Shown: piece after piece, positions 23,201 to 35,121 of the stretch
Position numbering within the stretch: the stretch's first letter is position 1
How the letters are laid out: each line of letters begins with the position of its first letter
Source of the DNA: Spizellomyces punctatus DAOM BR117
Lineage: Eukaryota > Chytridiomycota > Chytridiomycetes > Spizellomycetales > Spizellomycetaceae
Length of the DNA: 64,000 nt
Assembly: GCF_000182565.1 (NCBI RefSeq)
Contig: NW_015971538.1
Span: 82,713 to 146,712 of the forward strand
Reading direction: 5' to 3'
Notes under the pieces: model-generated
Told to the model about the DNA's origin: nothing
Databases searched by the model: none
Seen by the model: the letters and a program-made list of their open reading frames with translations, nothing else
Made by a program: the position numbers and the translations under genes

Positions 23201-24476
23201 GGTTATTGGCAGGTCAGTGAACGATCATTTCAATCTTATCATACCCAGATATGCTAGAACGTGACTTTGCAGTTTAAAATGGTCATGAGCAATCCTGACA
23301 AAGAGGAGCGATTTTTGAAGGAGCAAAGAGCGCTAACAGCAAGAAAGCGTAAGTGTTGGATTTTGCAACTGCAAGATTCAATACATCTCTACTGGGAGAA
23401 CACTGAGTAAACTGTCAATAGATGTCAAGAGCCTTTGGGCGTTTCACGGTTCGTTCAAATGCCTGCCAGTGGACTCAAGAAAGTATACGATAACCATGTT
23501 GAGCAGGCAGCCCACTCTATAATTGGCACAGCATCCTACGAACCGGACTGAATTTCAACCAGTGAGTACCATTCTGAGTCGGACTACCCACCACGAAGGA
23601 TATTCAAAGTAGCTATTACCAGAATCGTTCACGGCCGATCATATGGACACGGCATATGTAATGTCATCATTCTTGCATGCGAATGACTATAAGAAATAAC
23701 ATCTATCATTCTGGCAGATCACGCCTTTGAGTCTGTAACCTCCTTGGGGTATGCCTCCCGCAGCTCCGGCGGATGGCCAGGATCCAAAACAGGAATCAAT
23801 CTATGTCTGAGTTTGAACGAGATTGTGAATTGTCCAGAAAACTTCAGTTGCACGACCCCATACTTGTGAGTTTACAACTGTTGATGAATCAATCAATCTG
23901 TAGCCATACCTTACTAATGTAATTACCATCCTCTTTTTAGGGTTGTTCCCAACAGTGAGGAAAATCGTCGATTTTGTTGCTTATCGGAGAGCTCATTAAC
24001 CTTTTGCAATTACGCTGATACCGCACGCAGTTGATTGGGTACAAACCCGCTTTTTGTTCGTTCGTCGAAGTTATTCAGGTACTCCGTCGCAGCTTCACGC
24101 AATGTTAGCATACTGATCTTAATTGATGCGCGCATTGCTAGCTAGTGAAACGGCCTCTCAAACCGAAAGTCTAGATCAACAATTTACATGCGAAGCAGAC
24201 GGAGTCACCTATGTTCCCATGAATGTGAATTACACGCCTTCAGATGGATACCAGCGTCCGATTCGCGTCCCTTTGTCCAGCGCGATAGCTCCAGTCCCTG
24301 AGAGTCCGGAACACAACTTTGTGGATCCAGGGTTATTGCAACTTGCGAAAGAAGAGGAAGCGCGAACTCGACGGAATGTGAAGCGTCAGCGGTCTGTCGA
24401 GCCCGTGGACGTGCTCCATGGAGAGGATGACATGGTGAATTTTAATGCACGCGCACCGAGCAAGCGGGAAAAGTAA
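20297..24476 (+). CDS. PARP-family (PARP6/8-like) ADP-ribosyltransferase homologue
   Basis: Nineteen exons: 20297-20378, 20468-20557, 20618-20695, 20760-21117, 21198-21333, 21401-21423, 21493-21768, 21836-22035, 22216-22307, 22366-22557, 22637-23212, 23273-23348, 23422-23448, 23507-23561, 23623-23657, 23718-23865, 23941-23954, 24031-24078, 24142-24476. All join in frame to give 946 residues. Residues 1-180 look like the RWD-like N-terminus of fungal PARP-E2 proteins, then an acidic linker. The ART domain spans about 680-840: LLRWIICSNRSHVKE, LWAFHGSPLYNWHSILRTGL (His735), GRSYGHGIYH (Tyr761) and LVVPNIDWVQTRFLFV. These match PARP6/8, mono-ADP-ribosyltransferases, and fungal PARP-UBC proteins. 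A UBC domain, usual in ascomycete relatives, is absent; the end is a 110-residue low-complexity tail. The classical catalytic Glu is not visible. Exons as short as 14 and 23 nt make the model less certain there. Confidence 0.85.
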
Positions 24477-24888
24477 GACGAAAGTCAGAAGGTTGACGAT
24501 GGGGAAAGTGTATGATCGAGTTTTGGCAAATGTTAATGATGAGGCTATTTAAACGTAAGAGTTACGACGGAGGGATGCGAGTCATCAAAAGTTCTGGCAC
24601 AGTGGTAGAACCACCTGTATGATTTTGGAAATAGCATCAGTTTTTGCATGAAATGATGGACGTATGTGTTTGTACTCTATTAGCTTGAATCTGGCGAAAA
24701 GCAGTTAACTATCACAATTTATACATAACAAGGGGGATTGCCTGTCGCAGCGTCAATGCGATCATGGCTGCTCGTTGCATTGAATATGATCTCCCAGTAA
24801 ACATATCTTTGTGAAATGCGACATGCATAAAGTTGAGCCCAACATAAAAACATAATTGGGAAAAAAATCCCGGCGTCTTGTTGTAGAT
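24477..24888. other. Region between PARP-like gene and tRNA-Phe
   Basis: 412 bases, AT-rich, expected to hold the 3' end of the PARP-like gene. An A-run at 24861-24867 lies just beyond the tRNA 3' end on the plus strand; read on the minus strand it is a T-run of seven, a good Pol III terminator. Confidence 0.5.
24861..24867 (-). terminator. Pol III terminator of tRNA-Phe
   Basis: A run of seven T residues on the minus strand, 22 bases after the tRNA 3' end. RNA polymerase III stops at runs of four or more T residues. There is no closer T-run of that length. Confidence 0.55.
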
Positions 24889-24961
24889 TGCTCCCTTCGT
24901 GGATTGAACACGAGACCTTTAGATCTTCAGTCTAACGCTCTCCCAACTGAGCTAAGGAAGC
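24889..24961 (-). tRNA. tRNA-Phe (GAA anticodon)
   Basis: 73 nt with no intron. The acceptor arm pairs GCTTCCT with AGGGAGC (one G-T pair). The D-arm contains the A-box TAGCTCAGTTGGG, and the anticodon loop ACTGAAGATCT carries GAA, so it reads UUC/UUU. The T-arm contains the B-box GTTCAATCC. The layout matches eukaryotic tRNA-Phe. The promoter is internal (A and B boxes) and it is transcribed by RNA polymerase III. Confidence 0.96.
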
Positions 24962-25171
24962 TGTTGTTCTGCCCCTGAAAATCAAAATTAATGAGCATAA
25001 TCTTTTTCCATTGAGTTTGACGAAATGGGGAACGGCAGTGACTGTCTGGACGTGAGGCCATGAGTGGAAGTGTACATTTCCTATTGTAAATACGACCAAA
25101 ATCTGTGCTATGATTGTCAATATTTCCTTCAAGGCCTACTCCCTAACGCAGCTAGCTAGCTAACTAGCCAC

Positions 25172-26246
25172 CTACATTTCATACAATACGATAAAGTTCC
25201 CTTCCGTATCCTGACATTCAGCGATAGTGCCATAGTAGGTCTTGTGTTTAGGTTTGAGCACCTTTCCACCAGCGGCAACAACTTTCTTTTCAAACTCTTC
25301 GATGGGCTTGGCATCAAAATACAAGGTCGGACTAGCGACCTTTTCGTGATCGGCGATAGGCTTGGTGTTTTGTTGAGGGAAGCCTCCATCAACTTGTGAA
25401 ATTTACTCGTCAATAACAAGTATTATGGCATATAAAAACGACAGACAAGCTCACCCCAGCCCCATTCACTGTTCCTCGGTCCAGAGGAGAATCCGACATA
25501 CTCCTCGGCCCACTTGGACACATTCCAGCCAAAGACATCTGCATAGAATTTTCCAGCCCGATCAGCATCCTTGGCAGGGATTTCGACGTGACAGAGGTTA
25601 CGACCGGTTCGGGGCGGACGCGCATTCTTCTCGTCTTTCAGGTAAGCCCTGATGGCTTTGTATACAAAGTCCACCCAGCCGGCTTGCAACCTTTCAGCGT
25701 CTTTGGAGGGAACATTGATGTGGTTAAGTACCACTCGTGCACCGCCATGTGGACGGGGGCTGATGGTGGTTACGACTGTCGAGGAAGGAACACTTGGCTC
25801 CCAGTCTTCCAAACGCCATTCTTGAACTATCGATGGGGTTAGACCCTTATAAGCCGGACATATACTTATACGGCCCATAGTTACCAATAAGCTTGTTGGG
25901 CACCAAATGGAGGATCTTGTACCTGCAGAAGCCGTCTCCTGCGATCCAGTCGTTACCCACTTCCAAGTTTCCTATTATATTTCGCAGATAAACTCAAGAG
26001 TCGTGGCAAACATTCTCTTACAATTCTCTACATACCTTTCCACACTGCGGTACCAAGTGCTTCCCCATACTTTTCTCCGTTGGTAAGAACCTCATAAACT
26101 GCGGCGGGGGAAACACCAAAAGCTTCGTCCACGAAGAGGTCAACCACCGTCTCCTCTCCATCTGCCGCAATCTTCTTGACAGGCGGTTCCCCGTCAGCCT
26201 TGGCCTTGGAGGGAGAGTCATTTGCGCGCTTGCCGGTTGCCGTCAT
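25172..26246 (-). CDS. SRPBCC (AHSA1-like) - VOC/glyoxalase fusion protein
   Basis: Four exons: 26246-26036, 25971-25885, 25826-25455, 25392-25172, giving 296 residues. After a charged, basic N-terminus (residues 1-30), residues 35-170 look like an SRPBCC/AHSA1 fold: VVDLFVDEAFGVSPAAVYEV, then WKGNLEVGNDWIAGDGFCRY and HINVPSKDAERLQAGWVDFV. Residues 185-296 form a VOC (glyoxalase/bleomycin resistance) domain: NLCHVEIPAKDADRAGKFYA, DVFGW and AECQDTEGNFIVLYEM. Both folds bind small or hydrophobic ligands; VOC domains often use a metal. The reaction is unknown. A single VOC module is half of the usual metal-binding pair, so it may dimerise. The fusion is seen directly, since all splices keep frame. 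Confidence 0.8.
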
Positions 26247-26557
26247 GGTTATTGCAACTAATACAATTTCACTGCGATGTACTGCTACGAGTGGAAGCCG
26301 TCAACACAAACCCCCTGCCAGAACACTGTTTTGTGGGGAAGGAGGGGAAGGCACGCTGTGCCGCGTGGCGTATGGAGATCTTTTCGACATACTGTTGCAA
26401 TATGGTGGTATCTGCTTTAAAGAACATTGGCAATTGTGCAATTGTGTAGTGATCTAGTTTGCCATACGAGCGGGATATTTCGCATATGTACTTTCACGCA
26501 ATCCAAAAGTTTTGTAAGGCCAAATCACGCGGGAAGTCAATGTCCAAATGACACTTG
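26247..26557. other. Promoter region of the SRPBCC-VOC gene
   Basis: 311 bases between the start of the fusion gene and the stop of the RAB3GAP1 gene, both on the minus strand. No additional coding signal seen. Confidence 0.35.
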
Positions 26558-29500
26558 TTAGAAATCACATTCCACAACCCTAAACTCCCCGCCTCGCAAC
26601 ACGGCATATGCTTTTCTCCGGCCCTCTTTCCAAAAGATGTATTCACGGGATTGCGGGTTGGGAAAGGATGACGGTATTCGATCTACCGCAGGACAAAGAA
26701 TAAGCACAGCAACTAGTGAACCCCGCATTCTGCGATCGCGTACCTTGGGTAAATACTCTCCCTACTACATGTCGTGGGGAGTCGGTCCCTGTGTTTTCCT
26801 CTCGTGCAAAAATGTGGGAGTATAGTGGGGACTCCAAAAACGTGTTGATAAGATCATCGTCCTTGAACTGGTATAAAACATCAGAATAGAGGATACTAAA
26901 AAGATTCTATTTTGGCACTCACCTTTGACCAACTGGCAACAGCGACGCCCAGCATCAACTCTATTCTTTTTGCCTCTTTAAAGAATTCCTCCTCATCGTC
27001 AATCACATTCGCTAACTGTCGTACAGCGGTTTCAAGTGAAGGTATTCGAGCTACCAGTGGATGTGTTGAGAGCGTAGAGTAGACAATGAGGATCATAGTC
27101 CGGAGAAGACTGTTGAGAAACTGGTTTGTTAAACAGGATTTAGGAAACTTTGACAAGTGACTGTAGCTTACATCGTGAGAACATTGTACGGGGATAGTGA
27201 GTCCAGATACGAAAGGACTTGGTTGGCAACTTGAGTGTGGTCAAAGAGAGGTGCTTGCATGTCAGCAGAAATGGGCAAGGAAGTCTGCAGTTAAATAACC
27301 CAGACATGAGACACACGGAAAGCGTCCATCCGAATCAAGACTTTGCATACCTTCCATATCTCTACCCACAAATTCCCAGGTTCTTTCATCCGCCCACTCA
27401 ATCCTCCCCCACCTTCCCCCTCATCAATCCAATCCCGTGGCGAATACCATCTCACAAAATCCTCCAGCCCACATCCAGGATTCGCAGCCTTGAACGCTTC
27501 CATATCACTCTTCAGCTGCCGAGACTGTATTCGCATTCGCTCGATTGCGGCTTCGTGAGTCGTGCCAAGGGCTGATAGATGTGATTGCAGATTTTGGATC
27601 ATATCTTCTGTCATTGGACCTGGATGCTGGAGGTGGGGTTCATAAATGGGAGTTGTAGGATCTGAGAGGAGGTAAATCTTGAGGGGCGCTTTGTCTCCAA
27701 TGCGTTCTTGCGATGCGGATGATGGGATTGTAATGAAGGAATCAGTGAGGAAGGGCTTGGGACGCTCCCAGCTGCTGCTGATCTCGCTCCGCGGTATAGG
27801 AGGTTTTGAAGCGGTGCGTCGCTCGTGGTGTGGTGAAGCGACATCAATATCCTCCATAGTGTCAAAAAAGATTTCATCTCCATCAGTGTCGTCAGGATGA
27901 TGTTTTGGCTGGGACTCTATCTCAGCACTCAAATCAGCCATGTCGACGGCTTCTTCGAAAGAGCCGAAGCTTCGCGCACCCAATGACCCAACTATCACTC
28001 CACCGCTGCCCTGACTTCCTGTGGCCATCTCCCGTTTCTTGATGTCTTCCCAACTTCGATCACTACCCCAGCTTGTCGCTTCTAAGGCTGGATGCCCACG
28101 AGGCGTGATAACTCTTTGTGGTGGTGGTGGTGTAGGTCGATTTACCTGTGGCTGTTGCATGTTCGCTGCATCTCCATTGGACAGGGACGTATCATCTGAT
28201 GTGAGTCGTTCAAATAATCTCACAAGGGTACTCTCATTCGCAGAGGTGGAAGACTTTGAATTTCCAGGATCCAGACTCGTAACAGCCGCCGTTAAAGAAT
28301 TCATGACACGCTGCGACAGCGATAATACTGAGCTCTCGTGCACCTGCTCTTCTTGCTTTCCCCCATCCTCGTTCTCCTCTTTCTCCTGCTGTTTCTCGCT
28401 CACGTCAATCTGTGTGTCATAGCCACCCCTTTCTCGTCTGACCTTGATACACCAATTCAGCATCTGCAGTTTTTGGTACAATATATTCCATTTCAGCTCC
28501 ACACCTTCCTCACCAGCCCAAACACCAGGGATAGGCATGCCGACGTCCCAGCACATTCGAAATTCTCGACAGAGTTCCGGCCAAAGACCTTTTAGCATCG
28601 GTCCCATGCCCGCATCAAACCGAAGACATGATTCTGGAGATACGGCATCGAGCAGGCGTAAGGAAAGATTCCAGAGAAGGCTGAACTGGGGGACATATAC
28701 TGGCAATTGAGCTTGGAATATTAGACTTGCGGTGCTGGGAACATTCGCCCTCGGTGGTGTAGGTTGAGTCGCGGGCGGTTGAGTGTCTGATCTCCACAAT
28801 GCTTGGATTGCGTCTTCAATATCATTCATATCAACTAAGGCCCTTTTCGCTTCAACGCCAACCTGAGCCACACTTTTGATACGTCCAGGGATCTGCTCAT
28901 CACTTTCGGAAAAGGTGTCTGCAACTATTCTCGACTCCTTCGACGCGTCCATAGCCCTTTTCAAAATGCCACTTAGAAGCCCATCACCAGGAGGCTCCTG
29001 TACATCCAGACTGACTCTCCAATCCGTGGACCATGGATCCACCTCGCCAATATAATTTTGCGGTGGTTTAGCCGGAAAGAGTGCTTCGAGCGTTATACTT
29101 CGAACAGGATTAGAGGCAGGTCCGAAAGGGAGTGTAATAATTTCGGTTCCGTCCTCTTCTTCATCCGCATGATCAGTCAAGTCTGTGGCAACAGTGTCCG
29201 GGGTGCTAATGTATTCTCGCCATTCTATCTCGTCCTCTTCAATGACGATTTGGAAGGACAGCGCCATCGATACCGTCAACGGACCTTGCGCACCACCTGC
29301 CATTTCCCGAAAACGCTAGCATTAGGACGATCTCAATGCCAAACATCATGATTACCTACTCACCTTGTTCCATTTTTTCCTGCACGAGTTCTACGAGACT
29401 TTCAAGCTCAGAATATTGCGGTGGGACATATGGGGCATGGATCATCCTCCACCGTCTCTCCTCGCGCCCTGTTCCCGCAAACATGTTCTTCCATTCCGGG

Positions 29501-29997
29501 CCCGTTGGTACGAAAACAGGAACAGAACAGTTACTATTTTGCAATGCTATGGCACCAGCTGATAATAACATGTTTGTCATGCTCAGACCCAGTGCGGCTC
29601 GGGATGATGTCCTGGTAGGTACGAGTGTCAGCAGACTCGATAGGCCAGTCCAGCGGTGGAGAGGTGTCATGGTTGCGGTTGTGAGGGGAAAATCGTGAGT
29701 ACATTCGTGGTGATGGTATGTGAGGAGACATTCCGTTTCCCCAAAGCTTAGATATTCTTGTTTGACTGGGGATATTCCTTCTCCCACGGCATCGTTATCT
29801 AGGTTCCAGAGTGAGATCAACCGCTCAATGGATGATACAAGATACTCGAAAGGGGAGGCTGACTTGAGAGAATGCGAGAGGAGATGTCACCCGTGAGTTA
29901 CAACCCGATCACGGAGGGAAAGTCAAACCATTTGCAGTAGCTTACTCACCGTGTAGTCGACTATTTCAAAAAAGTCGTCGTCGTCTTGGTTCGCCAT
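26558..29997 (-). CDS. RAB3GAP1: Rab3 GTPase-activating protein catalytic subunit
   Basis: Seven exons: 29997-29950, 29862-29364, 29296-27351, 27284-27172, 27109-26923, 26867-26744, 26682-26558, giving 1013 residues (about 980 in human RAB3GAP1). The N-terminus FEIVDYTSASPFEYLVSSIE matches the family start. Other landmarks are NCSVPVFVPTGPEWKNMFAG, DWRVSLDV, KLQMLNWCI, and the strongly conserved FKAANPGCGLEDFVRWYSP with WVEIWK after it. The last exon ends REYIFWKEG. With its partner RAB3GAP2 this protein acts on Rab3 as a GAP and on Rab18 as an exchange factor, with roles in ER shape, lipid droplets and autophagy. The partner is not in this window. Baker's yeast lacks this gene. Confidence 0.95.
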
Positions 29998-30454
29998 GAA
30001 CGTGAGTCGGACGAATCTGGGGAGACGGGGGATGCGGTCTAACACAGTTAGCACTACATAACAAATTCGTACGTCATCTCCTCTCGCAGAAACCAAAAGC
30101 TTTTAGGTACCTTGGCAGGATCTGGCAATTATCTGGTGTTCTGGCACCTTGCAAACTCAAGAAGGCCATGGAGGTCCGCCACGCGCGTCACGCTCCATGT
30201 GATTTGTATCATGCATCGAGGCTGCCGGCTCGCAGCGTTTCCAATTGCAACGACAACCAAGCTTATGCATACCAAGTGAGTGAAATCAGATCTCATTATT
30301 ATAAAGAGTTCAGATACCCAACATGTTACATGCAACTCATCCAAAAAAAACAAAACCAAAAAATAGAAAATTCTCGCAAATTAGGAACTCTAAAGTAATT
30401 GTATCAGGGCATCCAATGCATGGTATCACAATTTTGCTCGCATCATGACTGGTA
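29998..30454. other. RAB3GAP1 promoter region
   Basis: 457 bases between the RAB3GAP1 start and the stop of the vacuolar protease gene. An A-rich run (about 30342-30372) lies near the protease 3' side. No gene seen. Confidence 0.35.
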
Positions 30455-33400
30455 TCAGATTTTTGTCAAAACACCCACCCCACCAGCTCTCCCTCCAATA
30501 ACCCTTACCCAGTCCGCTACTTTGCCTACAGGCACTTGTCTAGTCACTGCATCAACAAATGTAGCCCAGGAAGCGACGGCTGGTCCTTTGGTCCCAGAGT
30601 CCACAGGTTCTGGATTATTATTTTCGTCTAACATAAGGAGGTGCTTATAGGCCTGGCTGGTTCGTCGTGCGGGAGAAAAACAGATAAATGTAATTTCCGG
30701 GCGGGACGTGTTGGGGGGGAATGTTACGCGGAAGGTAGTTTCGATCCGGGCCGAGCGTGCGTAATAAATAGCGTGAGATACAGTTGGCGGTTCTGGGCCG
30801 GGTTGTGGGGCCGTAAAGTTTGTCCAGCGGGTTAGATTGTGTATTTCCAACTGTACACCAATGTCCATGGACTCTTTTGGGTTCGCAGGAAGGTAGGGTT
30901 CGACTCCCAGCAAGCAAATTTTGGAAGATTCCAAACCCGTGACACTTCCTTCCACAAGACCCTCCTTCACGTCTTCCCGATCAATCTTGATCATCATTCC
31001 CCCACCCACCTGGGGCGGTTCGAAATCATACAATCGACACACTCCTTCAACAACTCCAGAAAACCCTCCCTCACAGTCAAAATCCACTTCCTCGGAACGG
31101 TAGGCCGTCTGCCCCCACTTGATCGCACCCATAGTGGGTAGAACGAGCACCTCAACCGTCGACGTTCTGTTTGCGATATCCCATGTCTCAGTGAACGTTA
31201 GCTTATGGGGACGCTCGGGTGAGAATGGAAACATCCACAGAGATGGCACATACGAAAGGACAAACAGAATGGCAAAAACCGCCGTTAGGAACGGAAGATG
31301 AATGCGATGACGGGTTACAGCCGGAAGGAAAAGGAGCGCCGTAAGGGTAGTCCAAAATCCGAAAAAGAGATCCACAATAGTCTCCGGTAGGCCCTCCGCA
31401 ATAAGTGCAGGTAGGCCAACAATTCCAATCGAGATCACTTCCATAACATGCATGAGTGGTATAACACCCGCAATACACATCCAAAGGACCCAGACATATC
31501 GCTCGTATAGCTCCACCGCAACTCGCTTCCATTTCGCAAAACCCGAAGAGGTTGTTGTAGGCACCACGGTTTGATTAGATACAACAACATCCGCTCGCCA
31601 CCATTTCCGGATGATGGTGCCCAGAGAAATGGTTACTAATACTGCCAGGGAAGAATAGAATGCAAATCCATAAAAGATATAAAATCCCATCAAGTTTCGT
31701 GTTGCAGCCAAGAGCAGAGCCGTGAACAAGAGCACTTGGTGAAATAGTAGGATACCGTACGGCTGCCATATATGCAGAGACGGGCCAGACGGTAAGATTT
31801 CACGATGGCGGGAACTGTGGTGAGTCGGTCTCAAAGGAGAAATTGGTGCGTCCTCATCATCAGAATCCAAAGACGCCACATCGGAATCATCCAGTTCCAT
31901 TTCTCCATCTGTCTCTTCTCTGTGGGATTCATCACCTTCCCCGATGCTCGTTGGTAGCATGCTGTACAGCACCACGGGCTTCCGTCGTAATCGCGTTTTG
32001 ATCGCCACCCACGGCCACACGATCTGAATACCACAGAGCGTGGCAAAAATCGCCATGCAAATCCACATCAGGTTTGTCCTGGGATGGCCGTAGGTGGAAC
32101 CTCGATTCACCAAGGATTTGATGGTCGACAGCAGAAATACAACGAAGATCGACAGGGCAAACGTTGCCAATACCAAAACGAAAGCCTCAAAAATGGGTCG
32201 ACCGTACCGTACTATCACTCGCTTGACGCCCACACGTCTGGCTTCTGCTACAGCCTTGAAGATTGTGCCAATAAAGACCGCAACAAGCAGAAGAGCCATG
32301 CCAGTCTTTTGCAAAACCCCGCTTGCCAGTACCATCTGTGTCCCGAGGAAATCATAATAAACAAAACCACCGCTGGGCAAAACACCTGACGGATCTTCGA
32401 CTACAGCGCCTGGTTGAATGGAATCCAACAAGTCCGAACTGCAAACCAATTTCACCACCGCGACAACGTTGTCTCCCAACTGCTGCACACTCAACGCATT
32501 GGCATGGGTCAAATCATCTCCGAGCGAATGGTAAAGATATCGATGTGTGTAAAAGGCTGGACAAATATGATGTGAGTGTTCAACATCACTCGTACACACT
32601 CATTTTTGCCGCATTTACCTATATCCAGTCCAGGACGTTTCCCATACGCGGCGTAAGGTCGGTAATCCGTGTCGCTGCATTTCACTGCATTAAAGCGCAC
32701 GTACTCGACTTTTGTACAAGAGCATAAGTCCAACGTACCTTCTCACGAACGCCATCATATCATCTACTAACACTGAGGCGTGTGGGTAGGGCGCTGAATT
32801 GGCATATGCTTCAACCATCTCATATGAATTGGTTCGAAACAGTAACGCACGACTTCCAGATGCAGTTCCCGTCCCCTCTGTCATTAACATTAGCGGATCA
32901 AGCAAATGTACTCAAAATGCACAGGTGCAGTTACCCAAGTTGATGAATGCCTTGACATCGGTGAACCACGGATGTTGAAGAAATGAGTATCCACCGAATA
33001 AACCCTAATCAAATATAATTCTTGTTCACAAAAGTTCGTTCCATGACAGTCAATGTGTGCTGGGATCATGAACGTACCAGTTCCTCTCCATTATTAAAAA
33101 GTAAAATAACATCGTGTTTAAGCACTGGATTATGAATTAGAGCCCTAACGAGCTAACCCGGCAAATGTGAGAATGCAATCATATAATTCCAACAAAATCA
33201 CCTATCAAACCTCGATCATGACCGCTACTGCAATCCCATCATCGGTCACCCCATGTGATAACGGCGTCGAATCGTAGTGAGCCGACACGAGGAGGGCAGA
33301 CCGATCCGTGGATGATGAACCCTGTACGCGGACGACAATGTTTGTCGATTCGTAGTATGCGTTCTTGTAAAGGAGATTGGTTGCATCATCACGTAAAATC

Positions 33401-34031
33401 TTGTGGGGCAACAATGATAAGTACAATCGATCCGTGCTTTCACGCCCTCCAAACAAAATACTGCACTCACAGTAATATACTCATCGGATCGCCCAAGAGA
33501 ACTCGCTTCACTTTTGAGACGGTCAAGTTCGGATATCAAATACTAGGGATCCGGAACGTCACGTTGCATGATCCTCACATCCATGGTTCTCTGATAACGA
33601 CTAACCTTTCGCACGTGCTCATTGCTCTCATCATTAATACTCCTCGGCTCCTTTCCAATCTCCTTCAACACTGTCCAGGCTGCTTCAGCTGAAAACTGCC
33701 CCACTTCATCTGCACCGATAACCCGCTTCGGCATTGCCCCTCGCTTCCATTCGAGTCGGATGCCCCACACCACAATAAAAAAGACAATGCATATACATAG
33801 GGTTTGAAACGTGCGTGGAGAGTAAGGATGGGTGCGGATATGTTGTATAAAATTTTGAATGTGACAGTAGAAGGGAATAGGAATGCGATGTGCTGGTGCT
33901 GACCGGGACGGAGAGCTGAGTGACCGTGTTGGCGAGCGGCGACCTGGAGAGCGTCGGGTCGGACTTGAAGGTGGTGAAATTAAGGGACGTGCATCATTGT
34001 CGCTATCCGCGGCGGGCGGCGAGGACGCCAT
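30455..34031 (-). CDS. PFF1: Vacuolar membrane protease, peptidase family M28
   Basis: Eight exons: 34031-33606, 33542-33471, 33399-33211, 33152-33078, 33004-32935, 32877-32739, 32674-32619, 32556-30455, giving 1042 residues. It has a Ser/Pro-rich cytosolic N-terminus, one membrane helix near 75-95, an M28 zinc-peptidase domain, then about eight membrane helices and a C-terminal lumenal domain. Zinc and catalytic motifs: [33 protein letters not shown] (catalytic Glu), [27 protein letters not shown] and LYHSLGDD. This layout matches yeast Pff1 and animal ERMP1, aminopeptidase-like proteases of vacuole or ER membranes. A long acidic linker sits between two membrane segments. The start is the first ATG; earlier open sequence has none. 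Confidence 0.94.
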
Positions 34032-34731
34032 AGTTCTTTTGGGATGGAACAAGTGTGAAGGATGCGTTCATGCCTTGCACCCCACTTGTTAGCTCTGAGG
34101 GTGCGAAAGCAAGCTCTGAAAGCAAACCAGGTGTCAGTTCTCGAAAACGTGAGGTGTCCCGTGACTTGTAATTCATTCAAAATGTCCCCCATGGAAGACA
34201 GCCACAGCCAACATGGTTCGCATGGAAACATGGGTTAACATGGTTAGATGATGGCATTCAACAGCTGCAACAACGACTCCCGCTGCTTGGACTTTTGCCA
34301 TAGCTGCTTTTCATAAATGATACGTAACATATCTGTGCAGTTACAACTCAGGTACCTGTTCATGTCTCTGCACAAGTAGGCCAGGAAATCCACATCCAGT
34401 TTGGCTAAAAGGACTCAATGCGCCCTATATGCATCTGCACTCTCGAGATTTCATACTCGCAACCAGCAGCAAATAGCATCATGATATGCACCATGTATAA
34501 TATTGTTGTGTGTGCGGGAGGAGAGCAATAATGGAGTGTTCTCTATTGTATAAATACTGTACTGAGCGCTAACTTGAATGCCATTGGTTGTGGCACAGTC
34601 ATATACACTATGCTGAAATCGGATCATTAAATCGAGTGTTTTCTCTTCGACGCTTCGGGGAACTTGGTGAGTGCTTATATAAAAAAGCAACCCAGCACAA
34701 GGCCCGGCATCAAGACAACCACCACAAAATC
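34032..34731. promoter_or_regulatory. Divergent promoter, protease and secreted protein
   Basis: 700 bases between divergent starts. A strong TATA box serves the plus-strand gene. No ORF with an ATG and family likeness was found between. Confidence 0.5.
34676..34686 (+). promoter_or_regulatory. TATA box of the small secreted protein gene
   Basis: TATATAAAAAA, with its end 46 bases before the ATG at 34732. The leader between is A/C-rich (caagacaaccaccacaaaatc), typical of strongly expressed fungal genes. Confidence 0.65.
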
Positions 34732-35121
34732 ATGAAGACCTCATCTCTTCCTGTCCTCGTCCTCCTCGCGGCATCCGCCGCCTCCGTGGCAGGCGACTGC
34801 AGGGTTCACCTTCCGGTATCGGGCTTCCCCGCTTGGATTAACGGCACCTGCATCGACAACCCCACACCTGGACAGCCCGGCTCGTACTTCCTCGCCCAAA
34901 AGGGGAATGAGTACGTGCTGCACAAGTGTTCGCAGAATTGCACCACCTGCGAAACCAAGGATATGTATTTCGATTGCTCTATCAATGCTGATGTACTTCA
35001 GCAAGTGCATAATATTACGCAAGCGCCTGTATGGGACAGCAGCAGCGGGGCGCGACAAGTCGGCGTGGGTTCCTTTTGGGTGGGGACGGGTTTGATCGTT
35101 GCTGGGTTGTTCACACTCTGA
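34732..35121 (+). CDS. Small secreted Cys-rich protein, probable GPI anchor
   Basis: A 129-residue protein without introns. A signal peptide is clear (MKTSSLPVLVLLAASAASVA, cleavage near residue 20). The mature part has six cysteines, three of them in CSQNCTTC, enough for three disulfides, and three possible N-glycosylation sites (NGT, NCT, NIT). The end, SSSGARQVG then a hydrophobic tail GSFWVGTGLIVAGLFTL, fits a GPI-anchor signal. It should therefore sit at the cell surface. I do not recognise the family and give no function. TATA box and leader suggest good expression. Confidence 0.8.
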   Translation: MKTSSLPVLVLLAASAASVAGDCRVHLPVSGFPAWINGTCIDNPTPGQPGSYFLAQKGNEYVLHKCSQNCTTCETKDMYFDCSINADVLQQVHNITQAPVWDSSSGARQVGVGSFWVGTGLIVAGLFTL

